A stretch of 64,000 nt of DNA from Duganella sp. 1411 (GTDB lineage: Bacteria > Pseudomonadota > Gammaproteobacteria > Burkholderiales > Burkholderiaceae_D): contig NZ_JAFICD010000008.1 of the NCBI RefSeq assembly GCF_017833525.1, positions 186,001 to 250,000 on the forward strand. The letters run 5' to 3'. Position 1 is the stretch's first letter. Each line of letters starts with the position of its first letter. This document shows, piece after piece, positions 50,029 through 58,043 of this stretch. The notes beneath the pieces are model-generated. The model made no database searches and had not been told where the DNA came from. It saw only the letters and a list, made by a program, of their open reading frames with translations. A program made the position numbers and the translations under genes.

Positions 50029-50070
50029 CAAAAAAACAACGGCGTTTCTCCCCAGGGGAAAAACGCCGTC
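50029..50070 (-). terminator. Rho-independent terminator of the five-gene minus-strand run
   Basis: ACGGCGTTTCTCCCC and GGGGAAAAACGCCGT arms form a long stem; on the minus strand it is followed by GTTGTTTTTTT. It lies downstream of the CinA/MoaB-like gene. Confidence 0.85.
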
Positions 50071-50106
50071 AATGGTTGTGACCGTTACGTGACGCGGGCG
50101 CATTAT

Positions 50107-50150
50107 CGAAGCGCTACCGAAGCGCCACCGAAGCGATATCGAAGCGCTAT
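50107..50150. repeat. Four tandem 11-bp units
   Basis: CGAAGCGCTAC, CGAAGCGCCAC, CGAAGCGATAT and CGAAGCGCTAT follow one another without spacers, about 40 bp downstream of the CinA/MoaB-like gene. A degenerate fifth unit follows. Confidence 0.8.
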
Positions 50151-50190
50151 CAAGCGATGACGCCGTGCTATCAGGCGATACCGGCGCGCA

Positions 50191-50976
50191 TTAAATGTTG
50201 TTGAACTCTACACCGAGCCTGGTCAGTTCCTCGCACATGCGCTGGAACGCCTCCAGTGTTTGCGCCGGTTCGCCTTTGACGCCGAGCTCGATGTGGCGGC
50301 GCGTGTTGGCGTCGCCCACGCTCGGCAGGCTGAACACCTTCACGCGCGGGTATTGCGCCTCGAGCTCGACCATCAGCGGCGTCAGCGCCGACTCGGCCGT
50401 CTCGTACACCAGCACCGACTGCTCCAGGTGCGGCTCGCGGTTGAACAGGTCGGCGTAATGGTGGTCGAGCACCCACTCGATCATCGGCCAGGCCATCACC
50501 GGGAAGCCCGGCACGAAGTAATGCTTGTGCAGCGCGAAGCCGGCGATGTTGTTGTACGGATTAGGGATCAGCGCCGCGCCCTGCGCGAACTCGGCCATCT
50601 TGAGGCGGTGCAGGTTCTCGGCAGAGTTCAGGTCGACCTCGTGCCCGGCCTCCTGGCCCATCTGCACGATGCGCTGCTGGATGTTGCGCTTGCCCTCTTC
50701 GTGCAGCACCAGCGGCAGGCCCAGCGCGTTGGCGGCGGCCAGCCGCGTGTGGTCGTCCGGCGTGGCGCCGATGCCGCCGCAGCAGAACACGATGTCGTCG
50801 CTGGCGAAGGTGCGCTTGAGCGTGGCCGTGATGCGCGTCGGATCGTCGGCCAGGATTTCGGCCCAGGCCAGCTGCAGGCCGCGCGCGGCCAGCAATTGCA
50901 CCACTTTCGGGAAGTGCTGGTCGACGCGCCTGCCGGACAGGATTTCGTCGCCGATGATGATGAGTCCGATCGCCAT
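50191..50976 (-). CDS. Competence/damage-inducible CinA N-terminal (MoaB/molybdopterin-binding-like) protein
   Basis: A 261-residue protein built on the MoaB/Mog-type molybdopterin-binding fold found at the N-terminus of CinA: IIIGDEILSGRR at the start and FCCGGIGATPDDHTRLA in the middle. The C-terminal deamidase domain of full CinA is absent. Its biochemical role is uncertain; related proteins are annotated as nucleotide or molybdopterin binding. It is the last gene of a tight minus-strand run and lies 16 bp after the EI24 gene. Confidence 0.85.
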   Translation of the reverse strand: MAIGLIIIGDEILSGRRVDQHFPKVVQLLAARGLQLAWAEILADDPTRITATLKRTFASDDIVFCCGGIGATPDDHTRLAAANALGLPLVLHEEGKRNIQQRIVQMGQEAGHEVDLNSAENLHRLKMAEFAQGAALIPNPYNNIAGFALHKHYFVPGFPVMAWPMIEWVLDHHYADLFNREPHLEQSVLVYETAESALTPLMVELEAQYPRVKVFSLPSVGDANTRRHIELGVKGEPAQTLEAFQRMCEELTRLGVEFNNI

Positions 50977-50992
50977 GATAGTTCCGCTTTCT

Positions 50993-51835
50993 TCAGAGTT
51001 CCACCGGCGCCGGGTCGGCCTTCATGGCCTCGGCGGCGCGCATGCGCGCCAGCGCTTCGAGGCAATAATAGGCGAACCACAGCGCGGTGAAGATAAACAC
51101 CAGCACATACAGCCAGATCGACGCGGCTGCCAGGAAGGGGAAGAATACCACCGCCATCACCCCGCCCAGCCAGATCGCGCCCGGCAGCGCGCCGGCCGCG
51201 CCGGACACCACGCCGATGGCGATCAGCGGCCAGCGGTGCCCGGCCAGCAATTGGCGGCGCTCGTCGGCGCTGGCGTAGTCGGCCAGCACGTCGTAGACCA
51301 TCATGCGGCTGGTCAGCCAGCCCCACAGCAGCGCCTGCACGAACACGGCCAGCGGCGGAAACACGTACAGCGGCAAGGTCAGCAGCCACAGGCCGATGAA
51401 CGCGGCCATGCCGCCCAGCGCCACGCCGACGCTGCCGAGCACGCTGCCGCCGTTGCGCTGCTCCAGTTGCGGATAGTGGCGCCCGCCGATATGGCGCAGG
51501 ATCACCGGCATGGCGATGACGCCGATGAAGATCAGCGCCGTCAAGATCATCAGCGGCAGCAACAGCAGCATCGCTATCAACGGCACAACGACTGTTTTCA
51601 AAGCGCCAAGTCCGAGCGAGCTCAACAAGCTACCGCTGTAGCTGAACACGCCATATTGCGAGAACGTCGCGTGGACGAAATCGATCAGCGGCTGCAGGCC
51701 CAGGTACAGCAGCACCGCCCACACGCCGACCGCCAGCAGGAACGGCGCCACGCTCATCAACAGCAGCTTGCCGTGCCACTGGGCGCCGAACGCGCGGCCC
51801 CAGGCGCGCAGCACGGAAGAGAAGCCGCCGGCCAT
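50993..51835 (-). CDS. EI24 domain membrane protein (CysZ-like)
   Basis: A 280-residue inner-membrane protein with several long hydrophobic stretches (for example LLLMSVAPFLLAVGVWAVLL, LLLLPLMILTALIFIGVIAM and VLVFIFTALWFAYYCL), consistent with the EI24/CysZ family. CysZ proteins carry sulfate, but this branch in betaproteobacteria has no proven substrate. Its ATG overlaps the stop codon of the upstream fatty acid hydroxylase gene (TGATG), a sign of translational coupling. Confidence 0.85.
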   Translation of the reverse strand: MAGGFSSVLRAWGRAFGAQWHGKLLLMSVAPFLLAVGVWAVLLYLGLQPLIDFVHATFSQYGVFSYSGSLLSSLGLGALKTVVVPLIAMLLLLPLMILTALIFIGVIAMPVILRHIGGRHYPQLEQRNGGSVLGSVGVALGGMAAFIGLWLLTLPLYVFPPLAVFVQALLWGWLTSRMMVYDVLADYASADERRQLLAGHRWPLIAIGVVSGAAGALPGAIWLGGVMAVVFFPFLAAASIWLYVLVFIFTALWFAYYCLEALARMRAAEAMKADPAPVEL

Positions 51836-52830
51836 CAGACGCTATCCTTGCGCGCGTACTCGACCATGCGCTTGAGCGCCAGCCAGTGCTGCGAAAAGAA
51901 ACCCTTGCCGTATTCCCGGCCCGGCCGGACGACGCCGTCGGCGCCGGTTTGCGGCAACTGGTCGCGGATGCCGGTGGCGACGAAGCGCGGCGTGAAATTG
52001 GCGGTGCGGAAGATGATGTCCCAGATCGGCAGCAGCACGGCGAAATTGCAGCCGCCCAACGTGCCCTGGCCGTGCGATTCATGGCCGACGCCGATCGCGT
52101 GGTGCATGCGGTGGTAGCGCGGCGACACCAGCAGCCACTCGCCGACCCGGCCGAAGTGGATGCGCACGTTGGCGTGCTGCAGGCTTTGCAGGATGCGCGA
52201 CACCGACACCAGCATCACATATTGAGAAGGCTCGACGCCGATGCCCAGCGCGATCACGCCCATGTAGACGTCGCGCAGCAGGTCGTCGAGCAGATGGTTG
52301 CGGTTGTCGCTCCACAGGTTCATGTTCTGCTGGCTGTGGTGCAGGCCGTGCAGCGCCCACCACCAGTTGAAATGGTGGGAGGCGCGGTGATACCAGTAGT
52401 CGAAGAAGTCGAGCACGACGAAATACACCAGGAAGGCGCCCAGCGGGCTGATGCCAGGCCACAGCGACTCCAGGTTGATCGGCTGGAAGTTATCGAAGCG
52501 CAGCATCGCCGCCACGCTGTCGAGCAGCGGGTCGAGCGTGAAGAAGATCAGCACCGAGAACAGGCCGATGCGGTGCAGCACCGTGTAGATGAAATCGTTC
52601 CAGCGCGCGCGCGGATCGGTGAACTTGTGCACCGGGATCATCGCCTCGAGCGGGCGCAGCACGAGGAACAGCAAGGTCAGCTCCAGTATGCCGATCAGCA
52701 GCCATTCGGTGCCCTCGAAGGCTTCCTCGATGAATTCGCCAAAGCCGAGCTGGAACACCAACGGCTGGATCACCGTCTCGAACAACCAGCCCTGGGCCAG
52801 GCCCAGCCAGTCAGAAAAAAAATGAATCAT
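51835..52830 (-). CDS. Sterol desaturase/fatty acid hydroxylase family protein
   Basis: A 331-residue membrane-bound di-iron enzyme. Hydrophobic segments flank three histidine clusters that bind the iron: HRASH (148-152), HGLHH (161-165) and HRMHH (240-244). The family hydroxylates or desaturates lipids, sterols or carotenoids; the substrate here is unknown. The gene lies 10 bp downstream of the deacetylase and overlaps EI24 by one base. No clear ribosome site precedes its ATG, which also suggests coupling to upstream translation. Confidence 0.9.
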   Translation of the reverse strand: MIHFFSDWLGLAQGWLFETVIQPLVFQLGFGEFIEEAFEGTEWLLIGILELTLLFLVLRPLEAMIPVHKFTDPRARWNDFIYTVLHRIGLFSVLIFFTLDPLLDSVAAMLRFDNFQPINLESLWPGISPLGAFLVYFVVLDFFDYWYHRASHHFNWWWALHGLHHSQQNMNLWSDNRNHLLDDLLRDVYMGVIALGIGVEPSQYVMLVSVSRILQSLQHANVRIHFGRVGEWLLVSPRYHRMHHAIGVGHESHGQGTLGGCNFAVLLPIWDIIFRTANFTPRFVATGIRDQLPQTGADGVVRPGREYGKGFFSQHWLALKRMVEYARKDSV

Positions 52831-52840
52831 AGGGGATGCG

Positions 52841-53632
52841 TCATGGATGATGCTTGAAAATGGTTTGGTAATCCGGGTGCTCGCGCAGCGTGGCGAAGCA
52901 AAAGCCTTTTTGCTCCAGGCCGCTGATCAGGGGCTCCAGGTTGGCCGGCGCCCACGCGTCCTGGCGCGACCAGATGCCCATGTGCGCGACGAAAATGTCG
53001 CCGTCGCGCAAATCGCGCAGCGACTTCCGCAACAATACCGCATTCGGGTAGGCCGCGCTCGACAGCTCATCGCCGGAGAAGCCGGCCGGCGCCCAGCCGA
53101 CGTGGGCGTAGCCGCAGGCCTGGGCCGCCGCCAGGGTGCCGGGCGAGGTGCGCCCGGCCGGCGCGCGCCAGACCGGATCGAGGTGCTTGCCGGTCAGCTC
53201 GGCGAAACGGCGGTCGACCCGCTTGATTTCTTCGCAATACTGGGCCGGCGTCAAGGTGCGCGGCTTGCCGGCGGAGGCGCCGAAGCCGGGCTTGACCTTG
53301 AAGCCGTCGGCGCCGTCCTTGAGCAGCACGTCATGGTCGAAGGTGTGCGAACCGAACGCATGGCCCTCGGCCACGCGCGCCTTCCAGTACGCCGACCACG
53401 CCGGATCGAGCGAATAGTCGCCGCGCACGGTTTTTTCGTTGGCGAGGAAGAAGGTGGCGCGGATGTTGTGGCGCTTGAGGGTGTCGGCGATCAGCTCGGC
53501 CTGCGACTGGCTGCCGGTGTCGAACGTCAGGTAGATGGTGCCCTTGCAGGCCGCGGGCGCGGCGCCGGCGGCCGGCAAGGCCTGCAGCGCCGCCACGGTG
53601 GCCAGCGCGGCCAGGACGGCGGCGCGGCTCAT
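52841..53632 (-). CDS. Polysaccharide deacetylase family protein with altered motif 1
   Basis: A 263-residue secreted protein: signal peptide (AVLAALATVAALQALPAAGA) followed by a NodB-type domain. Motif 1 reads TFDTG (36-40) where active enzymes usually have TFDDG, so the Asp that normally helps bind the metal is Thr. Motif 2 is SHTFDHD with two His (96 and 100), and motif 3 is RAPAG (156-160). Activity on acetylated sugars is therefore plausible but not certain. The ATG overlaps the stop codon of the preceding beta-propeller gene (TAATG), so the two are translationally coupled. Confidence 0.87.
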   Translation of the reverse strand: MSRAAVLAALATVAALQALPAAGAAPAACKGTIYLTFDTGSQSQAELIADTLKRHNIRATFFLANEKTVRGDYSLDPAWSAYWKARVAEGHAFGSHTFDHDVLLKDGADGFKVKPGFGASAGKPRTLTPAQYCEEIKRVDRRFAELTGKHLDPVWRAPAGRTSPGTLAAAQACGYAHVGWAPAGFSGDELSSAAYPNAVLLRKSLRDLRDGDIFVAHMGIWSRQDAWAPANLEPLISGLEQKGFCFATLREHPDYQTIFKHHP

Positions 53633-54600
53633 TAGCGCTGGGCGGAGTTGACGAAGAACACGCCGTGCGGCGAGCGCCCGACCGGGATCGTCTTGATCAG
53701 CTTGCGCGTGGCCAGGTCGATCACCGCCACTTTTTTGATCCAGCGCAAGGTGACCCACATGGTCTTGCCGTCGGCCGTCACCTCCATGCAGTCCGGACCG
53801 CCCGGCACGTTGATCTGGCCGACGTTTTCCAATGTCTTCTGATCAATGATGTTGATCGAATTGGAAACCCGGTTCGACACATAGGTGTAGCGGCCGTCGC
53901 CGGCCGAGCGGAAGTTGTGCGCGCCCTGCCCGGTCTTGATGCGCTTGACGGTTTTCTGCGCCTTCCAGTCGATCACCTCGACGTAATCGCTGCCCATGAT
54001 GCCGACCAGCAGATATTTGTCGTCCGGCGTCATGGCGATACCGGCCGGCAGCTTACCGACCGGCATGGTCCACTTGATGGTCTGCGTGGTCAGGTCGATG
54101 GCGCTGACCTGGTCGCTGCCCTGCTGGGTGATGAAGACCATGTTGCTGGCCGCGTTGAAGGCCATGTGGCTGGGCAGCTTGGCCAGCGGCAGGCGCTTGG
54201 CCAGGGTCATGTTGGTGCCGTCGTAGCGGTACAGGTCGACACGGTCCAGGCGCAGCGAGTTCGACACGAACCACTTCTGGTCCGGCGAAAAGCCGATCTG
54301 GTAGGGGTCGAGGATGTCCTTGACGGTGCGCTGGATCTGGCCGCTCTTCGGATCGAGGAAGATCAGTTCGTTGCCGACCGAGCTGGCGACGATGAGCGAC
54401 TTGTTATCCGGCGTCGCCATCAGGTGGTGCGGCTCCTTGCCGACCGGGAAGGTGGACAAGTCCTGGTAGGTGGCCTGGTCCAGCAACTGGACGGTGGCAT
54501 CACGCGAGTTGAGCACAACGACAACATTAGCCTGCGCGCTGCCGATGGCGGTCGCGGCGCAGACACAGGAGAAAACCAGACGGCGGACACTGCGGAGCAT
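53632..54600 (-). CDS. YncE-type beta-propeller protein
   Basis: A 322-residue secreted or periplasmic protein. An N-terminal signal (CVCAATAIGSAQA) is followed by repeated blades with a YVTN/NHL look: VVVLNSRDATVQLLD, LMATPDNKSLIVAS, YVSNRVSNSINIIDQ and MEVTADGKTMWVTL. Such propellers usually bind partner proteins or ligands rather than catalyse. It is the first gene of the minus-strand run and is coupled to the deacetylase. It is divergent from the FKBP gene. Confidence 0.88.
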   Translation of the reverse strand: MLRSVRRLVFSCVCAATAIGSAQANVVVVLNSRDATVQLLDQATYQDLSTFPVGKEPHHLMATPDNKSLIVASSVGNELIFLDPKSGQIQRTVKDILDPYQIGFSPDQKWFVSNSLRLDRVDLYRYDGTNMTLAKRLPLAKLPSHMAFNAASNMVFITQQGSDQVSAIDLTTQTIKWTMPVGKLPAGIAMTPDDKYLLVGIMGSDYVEVIDWKAQKTVKRIKTGQGAHNFRSAGDGRYTYVSNRVSNSINIIDQKTLENVGQINVPGGPDCMEVTADGKTMWVTLRWIKKVAVIDLATRKLIKTIPVGRSPHGVFFVNSAQR

Positions 54601-54763
54601 GAAGAAATCGCTTGAAAAGACTAAACGTTTATTTTACGTGCAAACGGGGCCGTCACAAGATAAATGCGGACAATTATTCCTATCCTTGCCCGAGCGCGGC
54701 GGCCGAACCACAGCGGGCTGCTACAATTGTCGGCTGTCTTTAACGTATAGGGAAGGAAACACC

Positions 54764-55120
54764 ATGACCACCATCACCACCGAATCGGGCCTGCAGTACA
54801 TCGAACTGACCGCCGGCGAAGGCGCCGAGGCCAAGGCTGGCCAAAACGTCACCGTCCACTACACCGGCTGGCTGCGCAACGACGACGGCACCAAGGGCGC
54901 CAAATTCGACTCGAGCAAGGACCGCAACGACCCGTTCGAATTCGCGCTGGGCGCCGGCATGGTCATCCGCGGCTGGGACGAAGGCGTGCAAGGCATGAAG
55001 ATCGGCGGCGTGCGCCAGCTGATCATTCCGTCGGAGCTGGGCTACGGCGCGCGCGGCGCCGGCGGCGTGATTCCGCCGAACGCGACGCTGATCTTCGACG
55101 TCGAATTGCTGGGCGTTTAA
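54764..55120 (+). CDS. FKBP-type peptidyl-prolyl cis-trans isomerase
   Basis: A 118-residue cytoplasmic prolyl isomerase with a single FKBP domain: VTVHYTGWL, GMVIRGWDEGVQGMKIGG and RGAGGVIPPNATLIFDVELL. No signal peptide is present. GGAAGG precedes the ATG; a longer upstream reading frame overlaps the divergent gene and is rejected. It presumably helps protein folding. Confidence 0.93.
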   Translation: MTTITTESGLQYIELTAGEGAEAKAGQNVTVHYTGWLRNDDGTKGAKFDSSKDRNDPFEFALGAGMVIRGWDEGVQGMKIGGVRQLIIPSELGYGARGAGGVIPPNATLIFDVELLGV

Positions 55121-55159
55121 TTTTTTTCAAGCGTCATGCGTTGTCGGCGGCGCATGCAT

Positions 55160-55266
55160 GGCGGATTACGCTGCGCTAATCCGCCCTACGTGTTTCCGAG
55201 GTCGACGCACGGCCGCGTGCCCATGGAGGCACGTAGGGCGGATTAGGCGGCACGCCGTAATCCGCC
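55160..55266. repeat. Inverted pair of a dispersed GGCGGATTACG palindrome
   Basis: The left unit (55160-55191) and the right unit (55231-55266) are near-complements and each is itself palindromic around a GCGGATTA / TAATCCGC core. Sequences of this kind (GTAGGGCGGATTAG...CGTAATCCGCC) are widespread in proteobacterial intergenic regions. It fills the gap between the convergent FKBP and anti-sigma-like genes. Confidence 0.8.
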
Positions 55267-55297
55267 AAGCGCCGCCAGCGGCCCATGCGAACGGCCG

Positions 55298-56071
55298 CTA
55301 CCGCTGCCAATTGCGCCGCAACGCCTCCAGCTCCGCGCGCGTATCGAGCATGCCGCCGACGATGCGCTGGTCGATCGCCTCCAGCACCGCCGTCGGCATT
55401 TCCGTCCCCGCCATCCGGTACGCGGCCGTCTGCGCCGACGGCCGCACATTCTGCACCATCACCGGTATCCGCCACTCCGCGCTGGCGCGGCAGGCCACGC
55501 CCACCAGATCCTGGCTCAAGCCCACCACGGTAAAGGTGCGGCAATACCCGCCCTCGTTCGACAGGAAACTGAGCCCGACCCGCACGTCGCCCTCGGACGG
55601 CGCGGCGCCGCCCATTTGCTGGGTCAACACGGTGTCGAGCTTGCCCTGCGCGACCAGCATGCCGTTGCGGCTGATGACCGTGGTCGGCAGTTTGTCCGGA
55701 TCGGTCAGCCAGGCCGGCTGCCAGGCGGCCAGGCCGAACTTGCCGAGCGCCAGCCCCAGCACCAGCATCGCCGTCAGCGCGCCCCACTCGCGCCAGCCCA
55801 GATGGCGCCGGACCGCCTTGCGCGCGGCCTGCTGCGTGGCCACGCGCTGCGCGCGCACCGCCGCCAGCTGCACCACCTTGGCCTGCTGCGAACGCATCGC
55901 CGCGTTCGACGGCGCCTGGTCGGCGAACACGTCGTCGCGCGCGGCGCGCAGCCGCGCCACGCGGCGGGCGATGCTGCTGTCGCGCCGCATCGCGTCCTCG
56001 ACGGCGCGGCGGGTCGCGTCGTCCAGTTCGCCGACGGCGTAGGCAATCAGTGTCTCGTCTGAAAAGCTCAT
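55298..56071 (-). CDS. Anti-sigma factor-like membrane protein
   Basis: A 257-residue protein with a cytoplasmic N-terminus (MSFSDETLIAYAVGELDD) that resembles anti-sigma domains, a single membrane segment at about 97-116, and a periplasmic part of about 140 residues. The zinc-binding HCC motif of ZAS proteins is absent. No ECF sigma factor gene is adjacent, so the partner is unknown and the annotation rests mainly on layout. GGA lies before the ATG at 56071. It might be a membrane sensor of another kind. Confidence 0.65.
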   Translation of the reverse strand: MSFSDETLIAYAVGELDDATRRAVEDAMRRDSSIARRVARLRAARDDVFADQAPSNAAMRSQQAKVVQLAAVRAQRVATQQAARKAVRRHLGWREWGALTAMLVLGLALGKFGLAAWQPAWLTDPDKLPTTVISRNGMLVAQGKLDTVLTQQMGGAAPSEGDVRVGLSFLSNEGGYCRTFTVVGLSQDLVGVACRASAEWRIPVMVQNVRPSAQTAAYRMAGTEMPTAVLEAIDQRIVGGMLDTRAELEALRRNWQR

Positions 56072-56274
56072 GTTCACGTCCTTAGTCGCTCCATCATAAA
56101 CCTTTTTTCCGCCCGGTGCGGCGCCGTCAGGATCGCGTAAGCCCTTTAAATACAAGGGTTTTATTGCGCCGCAGCGTGGCGCGGCAACTACTGTAAGGCC
56201 TACTTCCTACAGAAACCATTACATTTGACAATATTTATGCTAATCTGCGCGCTCTAATAACCAAGGAGGTAGTA

Positions 56275-56562
56275 ATGAAAAAAGGCGAATTGATTGCAGA
56301 ATTTGCGAAACGCACGGAGATGTCTGCTGCTGCCGCCAACGGTGCGGTGAACACTCTGATCGCGATCGTGACCGAGCGTCTGAAAAAAGGCGACACCGTC
56401 GGCATCACCGGCTTCGGCACCTTCTCCGTCGCTAAACGCGCTGCACGCAAAGGCCGCAACCCTGCCACCGGCGAAGCGATCAAGATCGCTGCGTCGAAAA
56501 CCCCGAAATTCTCGGCTGGCGCGACCCTGAAGTCGGCTGTCAACCCGACCAAGAAGAAGTAA
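56275..56562 (+). CDS. HU family DNA-binding protein
   Basis: A 95-residue histone-like protein. The N-terminal helices (MKKGELIAEFAKRTEMSAAA) are followed by GFGTFSVAKRAARKGRNPAT, the arm that bends DNA around an inserted Pro, and a Lys-rich tail. AAGGAGG lies 6 bp upstream of the ATG. A TTGACA at 56225-56230 and an extended TGCTAATCT nearby could form the promoter. Expected to organise the nucleoid. Confidence 0.95.
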   Translation: MKKGELIAEFAKRTEMSAAAANGAVNTLIAIVTERLKKGDTVGITGFGTFSVAKRAARKGRNPATGEAIKIAASKTPKFSAGATLKSAVNPTKKK

Positions 56563-56597
56563 GCGCGGGCTGTGTTCGTGCCCGCGAGGGCACCGGA

Positions 56598-56650
56598 AAC
56601 GGCGGCTCATGGCCAGGTCCCCGACCTGCCATGGCCGCCGTTCTGTTTTT
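56598..56650 (+). terminator. Terminator after the HU gene
   Basis: AACGGCGGCTCATGGC and GCCATGGCCGCCGTT arms form a long hairpin followed by TTCTGTTTTT. Confidence 0.85.
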
Positions 56651-56731
56651 GAGGAAGCCCTCTAGCGGCTTTCGCGCCCGCCCCGGTTATGATGGCGCAT
56701 CCCCACCCAGCCACCATACCAAGGAGATGTA

Positions 56732-56983
56732 ATGAGCTTACAAGAGCAATTTGAACAAGCCCAGGCGGACTCGAAGAACCTGCCGGAACGTCCCGACAAC
56801 ATGACCTTGCTGAAGATCTACGCGCTGTTCAAGCAGGCCTCCGTGGGTGACGCCAGCGGCGAGCGTCCGGGCTTCACCGACATGGTCGGGCGCGCCAAGT
56901 TCGACGCCTGGGACGCGCTCAAGGGCACCAGCCAGGACGAGGCCAAGCAGCAGTACATCGACCTGATCGAAGACCTGAAGTAA
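56732..56983 (+). CDS. Acyl-CoA binding protein
   Basis: An 83-residue four-helix protein that binds long-chain acyl-CoA. Characteristic residues are in MTLLKIYALFKQASVGD and RAKFDAWDALKGTSQDEAK, with the Tyr and Lys positions of the family. It is a soluble cytoplasmic carrier. AAGGAG lies 8 bp before the ATG. It is convergent with the PHA-system gene; a nested palindrome and a terminator lie between. Confidence 0.93.
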   Translation: MSLQEQFEQAQADSKNLPERPDNMTLLKIYALFKQASVGDASGERPGFTDMVGRAKFDAWDALKGTSQDEAKQQYIDLIEDLK

Positions 56984-57028
56984 GCCCAACCCCGCCTGCC
57001 GTTGGCGAGACGCCAGCGCCGCCACTGA

Positions 57029-57056
57029 GGGGTCGTACCCCACTGGGTACGACCCC
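57029..57056. repeat. Nested palindrome, family A copy 5
   Basis: GGGGTCGTACCC (57029-57040) and GGGTACGACCCC (57045-57056) pair perfectly with a CACT loop. The tail GGCCGCGGGTT leads directly into the terminator at 57077. Confidence 0.85.
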
Positions 57057-57076
57057 GGTCGGGGCCGCGGGTTAAA

Positions 57077-57100
57077 AAAAAGCCCCTGACGGGGCTTTTT
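57077..57100. terminator. Bidirectional terminator between ACBP and PHA-system gene
   Basis: AAAAAGCCCC and GGGGCTTTTT form a perfect 10-bp stem with a TGAC loop. Confidence 0.92.
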
Positions 57101-57105
57101 CACAT

Positions 57106-57387
57106 TCAGGCCGGCGCGAACACGGCGCGCATCTTGTCGGCCACCTTGCCCTCGATCTGCGACGAGAACGCGCTGAACAGGAATCCCAGCGCGATTTGCA
57201 GATGCGCCCGGCTCGGCTCCAGGGTCAGCGTGCCGTCGACGCCGCTGCGCTCGAAACGCAGCACGTCGCCGTCCCAGCGGCAGGCCAGCTCGAATTGTTC
57301 GGCCAATTTGTCGGCCACCTGCTGCGCCGCCGCGCGGGCCTGCTCCGGCGCAAGGTTGTGTTCCTGAACGATGTTAATGTCCGCCAT
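57106..57387 (-). CDS. Polyhydroxyalkanoic acid system family protein
   Basis: A 93-residue small protein of the PHA-granule-region family: MADINIVQEHNLAPEQARAA, LEPSRAHLQIALGF and a C-terminal IEGKVADKMRAVF. Members are found near PHA synthesis genes and their precise role is not settled. GAGGAAG precedes the ATG. Intracellular phaZ lies 2 kb to the right, so a PHA-linked function is reasonable. Confidence 0.85.
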   Translation of the reverse strand: MADINIVQEHNLAPEQARAAAQQVADKLAEQFELACRWDGDVLRFERSGVDGTLTLEPSRAHLQIALGFLFSAFSSQIEGKVADKMRAVFAPA

Positions 57388-57501
57388 GCGGCTTCCTCAA
57401 TCAAATCTGCAAAGCCGACATCATGCCAGTTGGCTTGCCGCCGCGCCAGCCCGCGACGTCCACAAACGCATTTGCTTATTTGTATTGTATATAAGCGCAA
57501 T

Positions 57502-57530
57502 TTGTGAGAAGCAGCGAATTACCTTAAAAT
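57502..57530 (+). promoter_or_regulatory. Candidate sigma-70 promoter of fdxA
   Basis: TTGTGA (57502-57507) and TAAAAT (57525-57530) are 17 bp apart, in an AT-rich stretch 77 bp before the ATG. Confidence 0.5.
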
Positions 57531-57606
57531 ACAGTGCTTTGCTGAGGTTAGCCGCGCCATCCAACCGCCGCCGACGCCGCTGCACACCAACATTGATAGG
57601 ACTGTT

Positions 57607-57930
57607 ATGACCCACGTTGTCACCGAATCTTGCATCAGCTGCCGCTACACGGACTGCGTCGATGTTTGCCCGGTAGATTGTTTCCGCCAAGGCCCAAACT
57701 TCCTCGCCATCGATCCGGACGAGTGCATCGACTGCGCCGTGTGCGTGGCCGAGTGCCCGGTCAACGCCATCTTCGCCGAGGAAGACGTGCCCGGCGACCA
57801 GCAGCAGTTCATCAAAATCAACGTCGATCTCGCGCGCCACTGGCCGTCGATCACCAAGACCATCCCGCCGCTGCCGGAAGCCGACCAGTTCAAGGACGTC
57901 AAGGAAAAACTGCACCTGCTGGTACGCTAA
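57607..57930 (+). CDS. fdxA: Seven-iron ferredoxin
   Basis: A 107-residue electron carrier with one 3Fe-4S and one 4Fe-4S cluster. Cys residues occur at 9, 12, 17, 21 and 25 (CISCRYTDCVDVCPVDC) and at 40, 43, 46 and 50 (CIDCAVCVAECP). The C-terminal extension rich in acidic residues is typical of FdxA. It lies about 110 bp upstream of a ferredoxin-NADP reductase on the same strand, a natural redox partner. Confidence 0.93.
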   Translation: MTHVVTESCISCRYTDCVDVCPVDCFRQGPNFLAIDPDECIDCAVCVAECPVNAIFAEEDVPGDQQQFIKINVDLARHWPSITKTIPPLPEADQFKDVKEKLHLLVR

Positions 57931-58043
57931 AACGGGTTTGTCTTGGCCGGGCAGCCCCGGGCAGCGTCATTCGCGAGCGCCACGTTGAGCGCCGCACAGG
58001 CTCGTGTCCGCCCAACCACCATTGAAATCACAGGAATATACGT

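Noticed and set aside
50107-50150. Tandem units considered as a CRISPR array
   Set aside because: Units are only 11 bp and have no spacers; no cas genes are present.
54470-54763. N-terminal extension of the FKBP protein
   Set aside because: It overlaps the divergent beta-propeller gene and its promoter region; a good ribosome site precedes the ATG at 54764.
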